A DNA stretch of 42,293 bases from Nonomuraea antri (GTDB taxonomy: Bacteria; Actinomycetota; Actinomycetes; Streptosporangiales; Streptosporangiaceae). The notes under the pieces are model-generated. The model worked only from the letters and a program-made list of their open reading frames with translations. It made no database searches and had not been told where the DNA came from. Within the stretch, counting starts at the first letter, position 1. Every line of letters starts with the position of its first letter. The stretch lies in NCBI RefSeq assembly GCF_013283785.1, contig NZ_JABCPZ010000080.1:1-42293 (forward strand), in the 5' to 3' direction. Made by a program: the position numbers and the translations under genes. This document shows, piece by piece, positions 31,596 through 39,106 of the stretch.

Positions 31596-33611
31596 ATGCC
31601 CGCACGTCAACTGGCCCCCGACATACCCGCCGACGCGCCCTCCGAGGTGCTCGCCGCCGAGCAGGCCCACCTGGCGCAGTCCAGAGCCGCGCTGACCGCC
31701 ATGCGCGCGCACGCGCAGTCCCTGTCGGCCGACGCCGCGAGCGACTGGGTCTCGCAGCAGATCCTGCAGTCGCTGCTCGACCAGCGGGTGGCCGCCCTGG
31801 CCGACCATCCGGACACCCCGCTGTTCTTCGGCCGACTCGACCGCGGCGGCGGCGACGACCTGCCCGCCACCATCTACGTCGGGCGCAGGCACGTCCACGA
31901 CGGTCACAGCAAGCCGCTGGTGATCGACTGGCGCGCCCCGGTGTCGCGGGCGTTCTACCAGGCCAGTCCGGCCGACCCGATGAACATCGTGCTGCGGCGG
32001 CGCTTCGGCTACCACGGCGGCACGCTGACCGCCTTCGAGGACGAGCCGCTGGGCGACGAGAGCGCCGACATCGGCCCGTCGAAGATCCTCACCGAGGAGA
32101 TCGAACGGCCGCGCACCGGCCCCATGCGCGACATCGTGGCCACCATCCAGCCCGACCAGGACGAGATCGTCCGCTCCACGGTGGCCCAGACCGTCTGCGT
32201 GCAGGGCGCGCCGGGCACCGGGAAGACCGCCGTCGGGCTGCACCGGGCGGCCTACCTGCTCTTCACCCACCGCGAGCGGCTGGCCCGCGCCGGCGTGATG
32301 ATCGTCGGGCCGAACCGGGCGTTCCTGTCCTACATCTCCTCCGTCCTGCCCGCGCTCGGCGAGGTCAAGGTCGACCAGACCACGGTGGCCGGGCTGCTCG
32401 GCGAGCACGCCGCCCCGGAGGACCCGGCGGTCTCCACCGTGAAGGGCGACGCCAGGATGGCCGCGGTGCTCGAACGCGCGTTGTGGCTGCACATCGTCAA
32501 GCCCGAAGACGGCCTGGTGTTCACCAAGGGCGCCTACCGCTACCGGGTGGCCGACCACGAGGTCCGCGAGATCGTCGCCTCGCTGCGCGGCACCACCCGC
32601 TACACGCCCGGCCGCGCCGCGCTGGCCCAGCGGCTGGCGCACCTGGTGCTGGTCCGCATGGAGCAGCGCGGCGAGTCGCCCGACGACCGGGTCCAGGACG
32701 CCGTGGCCCGCTCGAAGCCGGTCAAGCAGCTCGTCGACGCGGTCTGGCCCAAGCTGACCCCCGAGCAGGTGCTGCACCGGCTGCTGTCCGACGCGGAGTT
32801 CCTGGCCCGGGCCGCCAAGTCCGACCTGACGCCCGACGAGCAGCGGGCGCTGCTGTGGGCCAAGCCGTACCGGAGCTGGAAGTCGGCCAAGTGGAGCGCC
32901 GCCGACGCCGCGCTCCTCGACGAGCTGGGCGACCACATGGAACGCACCCCGTCGCTCGGCCACCTGGTCGTGGACGAGGCCCAGGACCTGTCCGAGATGC
33001 AGCTGCGCGCGCTCGGCCGGCGCTGCCGCAACGGCTCGGCGACCGTGCTCGGCGACCTGGCCCAGGGCACCACGCCCTGGTCGACCACGTCGTGGGAGCA
33101 GTTGCTCAGGCACCTGGGCCAGGAGGGCGAGGTGACGGAGCTGACGCTGGGCTTCCGCGTGCCCAGGGAGATCCTCGACTACGCCGCCAGGCTGCTCCCG
33201 TCGATCGCGCCGCACCTGGCCGCGCCCCGGTCGCTGCGCCCGGGCCGGGGCTCGCTGTCGATCACTCCTGGCGGGCCCGTGGCCGTTGCCGCCGCCGAGG
33301 CGCTGGCCAAGGAGGGGTCGATCGCGGTCATCGTCCCCGACGCCGAGGTGGCCGCGGTCTCCGAGTCGCTGGCCGGGCTGCCCCACGCGGTGTTGTCACC
33401 AGAGTCCACCGAGGAGCACCGGCTGCTGGTGGTGCCCGCCACGCTGGCCAAGGGTCTGGAGTACGACCACGTCATCGTGGTGGAGCCGACCGACATCGTC
33501 GAGGCCGAGCCGCGCGGGCTGGCGCGGCTCTACGTGGTGCTGACGCGTGCGGTGACGTCCCTGACGATCCTGCACGCCAAGCCGCTGCCGGCCCAGCTCG
33601 CCACCGTCTGA
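31596..33611 (+). CDS. HelD/HelR-class UvrD-like ATPase, RNA polymerase recycling factor
   Basis: A 671-aa superfamily 1 ATPase of the HelD type, not a UvrD DNA helicase. The N-terminal part (residues 15-70: VLAAEQAHLAQSRAALTAMR and on) is a coiled coil as used to enter the polymerase channels, followed by FFGRLDRGGGDDLPATIYVGRRHV and PLVIDWRAPVSRAFYQA, a block typical of HelD. Walker A is GAPGTGKTAVGLHR near residue 205, Walker B LVVDEAQDLSEM near 458, motif III LGDLAQGTTPW, and the C-terminal motifs include LTLGFRVPREILDYA and LARLYVVLTRAV. Known: actinobacterial class II HelD frees stalled polymerase and protects it from rifamycins. Confidence 0.92.
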   Translation: MPARQLAPDIPADAPSEVLAAEQAHLAQSRAALTAMRAHAQSLSADAASDWVSQQILQSLLDQRVAALADHPDTPLFFGRLDRGGGDDLPATIYVGRRHVHDGHSKPLVIDWRAPVSRAFYQASPADPMNIVLRRRFGYHGGTLTAFEDEPLGDESADIGPSKILTEEIERPRTGPMRDIVATIQPDQDEIVRSTVAQTVCVQGAPGTGKTAVGLHRAAYLLFTHRERLARAGVMIVGPNRAFLSYISSVLPALGEVKVDQTTVAGLLGEHAAPEDPAVSTVKGDARMAAVLERALWLHIVKPEDGLVFTKGAYRYRVADHEVREIVASLRGTTRYTPGRAALAQRLAHLVLVRMEQRGESPDDRVQDAVARSKPVKQLVDAVWPKLTPEQVLHRLLSDAEFLARAAKSDLTPDEQRALLWAKPYRSWKSAKWSAADAALLDELGDHMERTPSLGHLVVDEAQDLSEMQLRALGRRCRNGSATVLGDLAQGTTPWSTTSWEQLLRHLGQEGEVTELTLGFRVPREILDYAARLLPSIAPHLAAPRSLRPGRGSLSITPGGPVAVAAAEALAKEGSIAVIVPDAEVAAVSESLAGLPHAVLSPESTEEHRLLVVPATLAKGLEYDHVIVVEPTDIVEAEPRGLARLYVVLTRAVTSLTILHAKPLPAQLATV

Positions 33612-33698
33612 TGCCGCTCCCCCGCCGCGTCCTCCTCGGGGCGCGGCGGGCCGCTTCTAGGATTGGGCGCAACAGAGCTCTCAACCTAGGAGGATGCC

Positions 33699-34229
33699 GT
33701 GCCAGCACCGCTCCCACACGAACACCTGCCGTCGGTCCCCGCGCTCGTGGTCGAGAGTAACGACATCCAGGACGGCGAGCGGCTCAACGACCTGCACGTC
33801 TACAACGACTGGGGCATGACGGGCCAGAACCTGTCGCCCGAGCTGCACTGGTCGGGCGCGCCGGCCGAGACCCGCAGCTACGCCGTGACCTGCTACGACC
33901 CCGACGCCCCCACCGGCAGCGGCTTCTGGCACTGGGTCGTCTTCGACATTCCCGCCGACGTGACCGAGCTGCCCACCGGCGCCGGCACCGCGCCCGACTT
34001 CAAGGGCCTGCCGCAGGGCGCGGTCCACGCGCGCAACGACTTCGGCAGCAAGGACTACGGCGGCTCCGCGCCCCCTCCCGGCGACCCGCACCGCTATGTC
34101 TTCACGGTGCACGCGCTGAGCGTGGAGAAGCTGGGGGTCGGGAGTGACATGAGCCCGGCCGTGGTGGGATTCAACATCACCGCGAACACGGTGGCGCGCG
34201 GCCATCTCATTCCGCATTTCGGCGTCTGA
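33699..34229 (+). CDS. YbhB/YbcL-type phosphatidylethanolamine-binding (PEBP) protein
   Basis: A 176-aa protein of the Raf-kinase-inhibitor-like family. Conserved anion-pocket segments are visible: GQNLSPELHWSGAPAETRSYAVTCYDPDAPTGSGFWHWVVFDIP (DPDAP and HWV), then ARNDFGSKDYGGSAPPPGDPHRYVFTVHAL (YGGxxPPxGxPHRY). No signal peptide. AGGAGG precedes the GTG. Its biochemical role in bacteria is unknown. Confidence 0.95.
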   Translation: MPAPLPHEHLPSVPALVVESNDIQDGERLNDLHVYNDWGMTGQNLSPELHWSGAPAETRSYAVTCYDPDAPTGSGFWHWVVFDIPADVTELPTGAGTAPDFKGLPQGAVHARNDFGSKDYGGSAPPPGDPHRYVFTVHALSVEKLGVGSDMSPAVVGFNITANTVARGHLIPHFGV

Positions 34230-34273
34230 AAAGCACGGAATATTCGTCCGGAAACGCAACAACCGAACAATGC

Positions 34274-34305
34274 GAAAGGCGGCCGGGGAAGATCCCGGCC
34301 GCCTT
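34274..34305. terminator. Bidirectional terminator between the PEBP gene and groEL2
   Basis: A perfect 13-bp stem: AAAGGCGGCCGGG (34274-34286) and CCCGGCCGCCTTT (34293-34305) around a 6-base loop. A T-run follows on the forward strand and an A-run precedes it, so it can end transcripts from both sides. Confidence 0.92.
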
Positions 34306-34326
34306 TTGCGTCAGCTTCGAGAGAGC

Positions 34327-35952
34327 TTAGAAGTCCATGTCGCCGCCGCCGGGCATGGCGGGAGCGGCCGGGGTCTTCTCGGGCTTCTCGGCGATGACGG
34401 CCTCGGTGGTGAGGAAGAGCGCCGCGATGGAGGCGGCGTTCTGCAGCGCGGAGCGCGTCACCTTGGCCGGGTCGATGATGCCCGACTCGAACATGTTGAC
34501 GTACTCGCCGGAGGCCGCGTTGAGGCCCTCACCCGGGGTGAGGTTGCGCACCTTCTCGACCACGACGCCGCCCTCGAGACCGGCGTTGACCGCGATCTGC
34601 TTCAGCGGCTCCTCGAGCGCCTTCTTGACGATCGCGGCACCGGTGGCCTCGTCGCCGGTCAGCTCGAGCTTGTCGAACGCCTTGGCGCCGGCCTGCAGCA
34701 GAGCCACGCCACCGCCGGGGACGATGCCCTCCTCGACGGCCGCCTTCGCGTTGCGCACGGCGTCCTCGATGCGGTGCTTGCGCTCCTTGAGCTCGACCTC
34801 GGTCGCGGCGCCGGCCTTGATGACGGCGACACCACCGGCGAGCTTGGCCAGGCGCTCCTGGAGCTTCTCACGGTCGTAGTCGGAGTCCGTGCGCTCGATC
34901 TCGGCGCGGATCTCGTTGACGCGGCCCGCGATCGCCTCGGCGTCACCGGCGCCGTCGACGATGGTGGTCTCGTCCTTGGAGACGACGACCTTGCGGGCGC
35001 GGCCGAGCAGGTCGAGGGTGGCGGACTCGAGCTTGAGGCCGACCTCCTCGGCGATGACCTGACCGCCGGTCAGGATCGCGATGTCGCCCAGCATGGCCTT
35101 GCGACGGTCACCGAAGCCCGGGGCCTTGACGGCCACGGAGCGGAACAGGCCGCGGATCTTGTTGACGACCAGGGTGGCCAGGGCCTCGCCCTCGACGTCC
35201 TCGGCGATGATCAGCAGCGGCTTGCCGGACTGAACGACCTTGTCGAGCAGCGGCAGCAGGTCCTTGTTGGCCGAGACCTTGCTGTTGACGATCAGGATGT
35301 ACGGGTCTTCGAGCACGGCCTCCATGCGGTCGGAGTCGGTCACGAAGTACATCGACGTCATGCCCTTGTCGAAGCGCATGCCCTCGGTGAGCTCGAGCTC
35401 GAGACCGAAGGTGTTGCTCTCCTCGACGGTGATGACGCCTTCCTTGCCCACCTTGTCCATCGCCTCGGCGATGAGCGAGCCGATCTCGGCGTCGGCGGCG
35501 GAGATGGAGGCGGTGGAGGCGATCTGCTCCTTGGTCTCCACGTCCTTGGCCAGCTTGGAGAGCTCCTCGCTGACGCGCTCGACGGCGGCCTCGATGCCCT
35601 TCTTCAGAGCCATCGGGTTGGCGCCGGCGGCCACGTTGCGCAGGCCCTCGCGCACCAGCGCCTGGGCGAGCACGGTGGCGGTGGTGGTGCCGTCGCCCGC
35701 GACGTCGTCAGTCTTCTTCGCGACTTCCTTGACGAGCTCGGCGCCGATCTTCTCCCACGGGTCCTCGAGCTCGATCTCCTTGGCGATGGAGACACCGTCG
35801 TTGGTGATCGTGGGAGCGCCCCACTTCTTCTCCAGCACGACGTTGCGGCCCTTGGGACCCAAGGTCACCTTGACGGCGTCGGCGAGCTGGTTCATACCGC
35901 GCTCGAGACCGCGCCGGGCGTCCTCGTCAAACGCGATCATCTTGGCTGCCAT
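34327..35952 (-). CDS. groEL2: 60-kDa chaperonin GroEL2
   Basis: A 541-aa chaperonin. It starts MAAKMIAFDEDARRGLERGMNQLADAVKVTLGPKGRNVVLEKKWGAP, with the ATP-site motif DGTTTATVLAQALV near residue 86 and GEGLNAASGEYVNM towards the end. The C-terminus is GGGDMDF, the Gly-Met type rather than a His-rich tail. There is no groES next to it, which marks the second, stand-alone groEL of actinomycetes. The long frame extends upstream, but GGGAGGT lies 8 bases before ATG 35952. Two CIRCE elements upstream show control by HrcA. Confidence 0.96.
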   Translation of the reverse strand: MAAKMIAFDEDARRGLERGMNQLADAVKVTLGPKGRNVVLEKKWGAPTITNDGVSIAKEIELEDPWEKIGAELVKEVAKKTDDVAGDGTTTATVLAQALVREGLRNVAAGANPMALKKGIEAAVERVSEELSKLAKDVETKEQIASTASISAADAEIGSLIAEAMDKVGKEGVITVEESNTFGLELELTEGMRFDKGMTSMYFVTDSDRMEAVLEDPYILIVNSKVSANKDLLPLLDKVVQSGKPLLIIAEDVEGEALATLVVNKIRGLFRSVAVKAPGFGDRRKAMLGDIAILTGGQVIAEEVGLKLESATLDLLGRARKVVVSKDETTIVDGAGDAEAIAGRVNEIRAEIERTDSDYDREKLQERLAKLAGGVAVIKAGAATEVELKERKHRIEDAVRNAKAAVEEGIVPGGGVALLQAGAKAFDKLELTGDEATGAAIVKKALEEPLKQIAVNAGLEGGVVVEKVRNLTPGEGLNAASGEYVNMFESGIIDPAKVTRSALQNAASIAALFLTTEAVIAEKPEKTPAAPAMPGGGDMDF

Positions 35953-36060
35953 AAGGCTAGACCTCCCAGTTGCAGGGTGGCTTGTCGAGGACCGAGCCGA
36001 CGCCCGCGACGGCATGGGTCCGCATCTCCTTCGGCAGACCCCATCGTCCCGATCCCAGTG

Positions 36061-36087
36061 CTGGCACTCTGCTACACAGAGTGCCAA
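36061..36087 (-). promoter_or_regulatory. CIRCE element, promoter-distal (in the leader)
   Basis: CTGGCACTC-N9-GAGTGCCAA matches the CIRCE consensus TTAGCACTC-N9-GAGTGCTAA, the binding site of HrcA. It covers the predicted transcription start and early leader of groEL2. Confidence 0.9.
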
Positions 36088-36092
36088 CGAAC

Positions 36093-36122
36093 TGTTTAGC
36101 ACTCTACCCGGTCGAGTGCAAG
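36093..36122 (-). promoter_or_regulatory. groEL2 promoter with a second CIRCE element
   Basis: TTAGCACTC-N9-GAGTGCAAG (36096-36122) is a second CIRCE. On the reverse strand TTGCAC (36121-36116) and TAAACA (36098-36093), spaced by 17 bp, form a good promoter inside it. The leader to the ATG is about 130 bases. Confidence 0.85.
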
Positions 36123-36192
36123 CGAAGCGGTCACCCCGGAGCGTCCCTGCCCAGGTCAGTATGTAGGTGAAGGTCCCGTTAACGTCGTATAC

Positions 36193-36216
36193 GGCGAGCC
36201 GACCGAGCGGCTCGCC
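36193..36216 (-). terminator. Second hairpin downstream of cspA
   Basis: GGCGAGCCG-N6-CGGCTCGCC is a perfect 9-bp stem located between the main cspA terminator and the groEL2 promoter; it probably backs up the first. Confidence 0.6.
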
Positions 36217-36241
36217 GCACACGAGTCGGCGAACGATGTGT

Positions 36242-36280
36242 GGCCGGTTCGCGCGAACTGCGCTGCCGCGCGAACCGGCC
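36242..36280 (-). terminator. Terminator of cspA
   Basis: GGCCGGTTCGCGCG (36242-36255) and CGCGCGAACCGGCC (36267-36280) form a perfect 14-bp stem with an 11-base loop, 21 bases after the cspA stop. Confidence 0.85.
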
Positions 36281-36301
36281 GGTGCATACCAGCTACATGA
36301 T

Positions 36302-36502
36302 TCAGACCGCGCGGACAGCCTCCGCCTGCGGTCCCTTCTGGCCCTGCGTGATCTCGAACTCGACCCGCTGGCCCTGTTCGAGAGAGCGGTACCCGTCCAT
36401 CATGATCGCTGAGTAATGGACGAATACATCCTTACCACCGTCTACCGCGATGAAGCCGTAGCCCTTGTCCGCGTTGAACCACTTGACGGTGCCCTGCGCC
36501 AC
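36302..36502 (-). CDS. cspA: Cold-shock protein CspA
   Basis: A 66-aa single-domain cold-shock protein: MAQGTVKWFNADKGYGFI with RNP1 (KGYGFI) and RNP2 (VFVHYSAI). An RNA chaperone that melts secondary structure. GTG start after AGGAG. The order groEL2-cspA-moaD-like-thrC-like is, as I recall, the same as in Streptomyces coelicolor (SCO4296-SCO4293). Confidence 0.96.
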   Translation of the reverse strand: MAQGTVKWFNADKGYGFIAVDGGKDVFVHYSAIMMDGYRSLEQGQRVEFEITQGQKGPQAEAVRAV

Positions 36503-36600
36503 TTCCGACTCCTCTTACTGGGCTCTCAGATCTCGCCCATTCCTCCGCGAGACCTGTAATCGTCATGACTTATAGGGAAATCAGTCAGACGATCGCATCG

Positions 36601-36628
36601 ACCATACCTGTGGCACGGCGTTTGGCAA
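36601..36628 (-). promoter_or_regulatory. Putative cspA promoter
   Basis: On the reverse strand TTGCCA (36628-36623) and TATGGT (36606-36601) are spaced by 16 bp. This gives a leader of about 90 bases, as is usual for cold-shock genes. A TATAAG further down (36573-36568) is an alternative -10. Confidence 0.45.
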
Positions 36629-36701
36629 CAGAGTCAAGCCACAAACTACGTATTTCACTGGCAGCTAACTCGTTCAACGTTGAATTGCCCCGGGAAAAGA
36701 A

Positions 36702-36726
36702 GAAGGCGCCCACTAGGGGCGCCTTC
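36702..36726 (-). terminator. Intrinsic terminator of the thrC-like/moaD-like operon
   Basis: GAAGGCGCC (36702-36710) and GGCGCCTTC (36718-36726) form a perfect 9-bp stem. On the reverse strand a T-rich tract TTCTTTT follows, making a classical rho-independent terminator. Confidence 0.9.
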
Positions 36727-36745
36727 ATGTCAGGGGGTGCCGGGA

Positions 36746-37021
36746 TCAGCCGCCCGCGACCGCCGGGATGATGGAGATCTGCACGCCTTCCGGCGCCACG
36801 GTGTCGAGACCCTCGGCGAAACGGACGTCCTCTTCCCCAACGTAAACGTTGACAAAACGACGAATCTTGCCCGATTCATCCAGAATTCTCGCGCCGATCC
36901 CCGGGTAGTCGGAGTCAAGCTTGGCGAGCACGTCGCGAAGCGTCGCGCCCTCGCCACTGACTTCGGCACTGCCGCCGGTGTAGGTGCGCAGAATGGTGGG
37001 AATCCGCACAGAAACGCTCAT
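36746..37021 (-). CDS. MoaD/ThiS-type ubiquitin-like sulfur carrier protein
   Basis: A 91-aa beta-grasp protein. MSVSVRIPTILRTYTGG is the first beta-hairpin, ATLRDVLAKLDSDYPG the helix, RRFVNVYVGEEDVRFAEGLDT the central strands, and it ends IIPAVAGG. The exposed C-terminal Gly-Gly is what such carriers need to be adenylated and turned into a thiocarboxylate; no processing is required. GAGG lies 6 bases before the ATG. It follows the thrC-like gene after 24 bases and shares its SAM riboswitch. The closest functional model is CysO of M. tuberculosis, which gives sulfur to CysM. No MoaE, ThiG or JAMM protease gene is nearby, so a molybdopterin or thiamine role is less likely. Confidence 0.92.
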   Translation of the reverse strand: MSVSVRIPTILRTYTGGSAEVSGEGATLRDVLAKLDSDYPGIGARILDESGKIRRFVNVYVGEEDVRFAEGLDTVAPEGVQISIIPAVAGG

Positions 37022-37045
37022 GATTTACCTCGCCTTTCCTGATTG

Positions 37046-38287
37046 TCAGACAGCCGCGTGGAACTCGCGGAACGCGTCGAGAGAGGGCCGGATCACCGCA
37101 CTGGGCACGGCGTCGTCGGCGATCGCGTCGAGCGTCTTGAGCCCGTCGCCGGTGTTGAGCACGACGGTCTCCGCCTCCGGGTCGAGCTGCCCGGTCTCCA
37201 CGAGCTTCTTCAGCACGCCGACCGTCACGCCGCCCGCCGTCTCGGCGAAGATGCCCTCCGTCGAGGCCAGCAGCTTGATGGCGGCGACGATCTCGGCGTC
37301 GGTGACGTCCTCGACCGCCCCGCCGGTGCGGCGGGCGATGTCGAGCACGTAGGGCCCGTCGGCGGGGTTGCCGATGGCCAGCGACTTGGCGATGGTGTCG
37401 GGCTTGACCGGCTGGACGACGTCGTGCCCGGCCTTGTACGCCGACGAGACCGGCGAGCAGCCGGCCGCCTGCGCGCCGAAGATCTTGTACGGCGCGTCCT
37501 CGACCAGCCCCAGCTGGATCAGTTCCTTGAAACCCTTGTCGATCTTGGTGAGCTGCGAGCCGGAGGCGATCGGGATGATGATCTGCTCGGGCAGACGCCA
37601 GCCGAGCTGCTCGGCGATCTCGTAGGCCAGCGTCTTGGAGCCCTCGGCGTAGTACGGCCGCAGGTTGACGTTGACGAAGCCCCACTTGTCGCCCAGCGGG
37701 TCGCCGATGAGCTCCGAGCAGAACCGGTTGACCTCGTCGTAGTTGCCGTCGATCGCGATCAGGCTGCCGCCGAAGACCCGGGCCATGGCGATCTTCGCCT
37801 GCTCCAGGCCGGCGGGGATGAACACGCAGGCGTCGAGCCCGGCCCTGGCGGCCGCGGCCGTGACGGCGCCGGCCAGGTTGCCGGTGGAGGAGCAGGACAG
37901 CGTGTGGAAGCCGAAGTTGCGCGCCGCCTCGACGGCGATGGCGACCACCCGGTCCTTGAAGGAGTGGGTGGGGTTGCCCGAGTCGTCCTTCACATGCAGG
38001 GACTTGATGCCGAGCGCCCGGCCGAGGTTCCCGGCCTTGACCAGCTTGGTCCATCCCGGGTTCATGTTCGGCTTGGACGCCACGTCGACCGGAACCGGCA
38101 GCAGCGAGCGGTAGCGCCAGATGTTGGCGGGACCGGACTCGATGTCCTTCCTGGTGACCGTGCCGAAGGAGTAGGCCGCCTCAAGCGGCCCGAAACACTC
38201 GAGGCAGGCGAAGCTGGGACCCAGGGGGTAGCGCGTGCCGCACTCACGGCAGGACAGGGCGACGGCAGGACCAAAGTCGAGCGACAT
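37046..38287 (-). CDS. thrC: Threonine-synthase-like PLP enzyme under SAM control
   Basis: A 413-aa fold-type II PLP enzyme annotated by homology as threonine synthase, which turns O-phosphohomoserine into threonine. The N-terminus is a zinc ribbon (Cys13, Cys16, Cys28, Cys31). The PLP Lys111 lies in NPTHSFKDR (the usual form is NPTGSFKDR), and SSTGNLAGAVTA is the phosphate-binding loop. PYYAEGSKTLAYEIAEQLGW and IPIASGSQLTK are family segments. The ATG at 38287 lies just after the riboswitch; a longer frame would start inside it. Context (SAM-I riboswitch upstream, sulfur carrier downstream) suggests a sulfur role, perhaps homocysteine formation. That is inference; plain threonine synthase remains possible. 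Confidence 0.9.
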   Translation of the reverse strand: MSLDFGPAVALSCRECGTRYPLGPSFACLECFGPLEAAYSFGTVTRKDIESGPANIWRYRSLLPVPVDVASKPNMNPGWTKLVKAGNLGRALGIKSLHVKDDSGNPTHSFKDRVVAIAVEAARNFGFHTLSCSSTGNLAGAVTAAAARAGLDACVFIPAGLEQAKIAMARVFGGSLIAIDGNYDEVNRFCSELIGDPLGDKWGFVNVNLRPYYAEGSKTLAYEIAEQLGWRLPEQIIIPIASGSQLTKIDKGFKELIQLGLVEDAPYKIFGAQAAGCSPVSSAYKAGHDVVQPVKPDTIAKSLAIGNPADGPYVLDIARRTGGAVEDVTDAEIVAAIKLLASTEGIFAETAGGVTVGVLKKLVETGQLDPEAETVVLNTGDGLKTLDAIADDAVPSAVIRPSLDAFREFHAAV

Positions 38288-38302
38288 GAAGCGAGGCCTT
38301 CC

Positions 38303-38439
38303 CTCATCTTCGCCTGCGGCCACCTTGACCGCAGACCGGAATTGGCACCTTGTCCCGGTCGGCCTCGCCAGGTCGCGAGTACAAGCCGGGAGGGTTGCCG
38401 GGGCTTCGCAGGGCCGGTCCCTCCACCCCTCTGGATGAG
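38303..38439 (-). promoter_or_regulatory. SAM-I (S-box) riboswitch
   Basis: Read on the reverse strand, all conserved parts are present in order: P1 CTCATC (38439-38434), AGAGGGGTGGAGGGAC, GGCCC-N4-GAAGCCC, CGGCAACC, a P3 hairpin, AAGGTGCCAATTCC, a P4 hairpin (TGCGGTC with GGCCGCA), and the P1 partner GATGAG (38308-38303). This is the SAM-I aptamer, which binds S-adenosylmethionine and turns genes off. The P1 3' arm runs into GAGGGAAGG, the probable ribosome binding site 15 bases before the thrC-like ATG, so control is probably at translation. Confidence 0.95.
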
Positions 38440-38499
38440 CAATATGTAGTTGTCGAGAAGGATGCTACCCGCCAATGGGACGTAAACGACCAACCGTCT

Positions 38500-38520
38500 C
38501 AGCAGGCGAGACAAACAGTC
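38500..38520. repeat. GTCTC dyads after the sigma factor stop
   Basis: Just beyond the sigma factor stop there is GTCTC-AGCAGGC-GAGAC followed by AAACA and another GTCTC. It may form a weak terminator for the sigma gene before the riboswitch transcript starts. Coordinates are approximate to a few bases. Confidence 0.4.
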
Positions 38521-39075
38521 TCAGCGATAGTCTTCGCCGAGCACTCCCTGCACGTACTTGCGTGCCTGGTGGATGCGGGACTTCGCGGTGCCGAGCGGGA
38601 TGCCGAGCTGCTCGGCCACCTCGTTGTAGTCGAGCTGGACGATGTCGCGCAGCACCAGCGCCTGCGCCAGGTCGGGCTTGTCGGCCTCCAGCGCCTCCAT
38701 GGCGTCGAGCAGGTCGAGCCGCGACCCCGCGATCACGCTCACCCGGCGCACGTCGGGCTTCTGCATCGGCAGCTCGTCGCTGGTCTGCTCGGCCGCCCTG
38801 CGCTTCAGCGACCGGTACGTCGTACGGGCGCAGTTGGCCGTCACGATGTGCAGCCAGGTGCTGAACCTGGCCCGGCCCTCGAACCGCCCGATGTTGCGCG
38901 CGACGGCCAGCAAAGTGTCCTGAGAGGCTTCTTCCGCGTCCTGGTGATACGGCAGGATCCGGGCGCAGTGGCGCATCACGTCAGGCTCGATCCGCCGCAG
39001 GAGCTCGCCGAGTGCGCGATGATCTCCGGCGGCGGCGGAGCGGGCCAGTTCCTCGGTTAGCTCATCAAGCGCCAT
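38521..39075 (-). CDS. ECF-type RNA polymerase sigma factor
   Basis: A 184-aa sigma factor with only regions 2 and 4. Region 2 is LARSAAAGDHRALGELLRRIEPDVMRHCARILPYHQDAEEASQDTLLAVARNIGRFEGRARFSTWLHIVTANCA; region 4 is LAQALVLRDIVQLDYNEVAEQLGIPLGTAKSRIHQARKYV. No anti-sigma gene is adjacent. ATG 39075 begins MALDELTEELA; the longer frame upstream overlaps the divergent gene. It is divergent from the trehalose-phosphate synthase gene by only 31 bases, so their promoters must overlap or lie in each other's coding region. Confidence 0.92.
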   Translation of the reverse strand: MALDELTEELARSAAAGDHRALGELLRRIEPDVMRHCARILPYHQDAEEASQDTLLAVARNIGRFEGRARFSTWLHIVTANCARTTYRSLKRRAAEQTSDELPMQKPDVRRVSVIAGSRLDLLDAMEALEADKPDLAQALVLRDIVQLDYNEVAEQLGIPLGTAKSRIHQARKYVQGVLGEDYR

Positions 39076-39106
39076 AGCTGGGATCCTATGGTCGAAAGGA
39101 GCTCCA

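Noticed and set aside
34270..36099. Forward frame of 609 codons over groEL2
   Set aside because: Antisense shadow of a certain gene; Leu/Gly/Asp-rich without any motif.
35953..36222. N-terminal extension of GroEL2
   Set aside because: It would cover the CIRCE elements and promoter; the internal ATG with GGGAGGT is the normal GroEL start.
38288..38323. Upstream start for the thrC-like protein
   Set aside because: It would begin inside the conserved P1/P4 part of the SAM-I riboswitch, and the added residues are not like the family.
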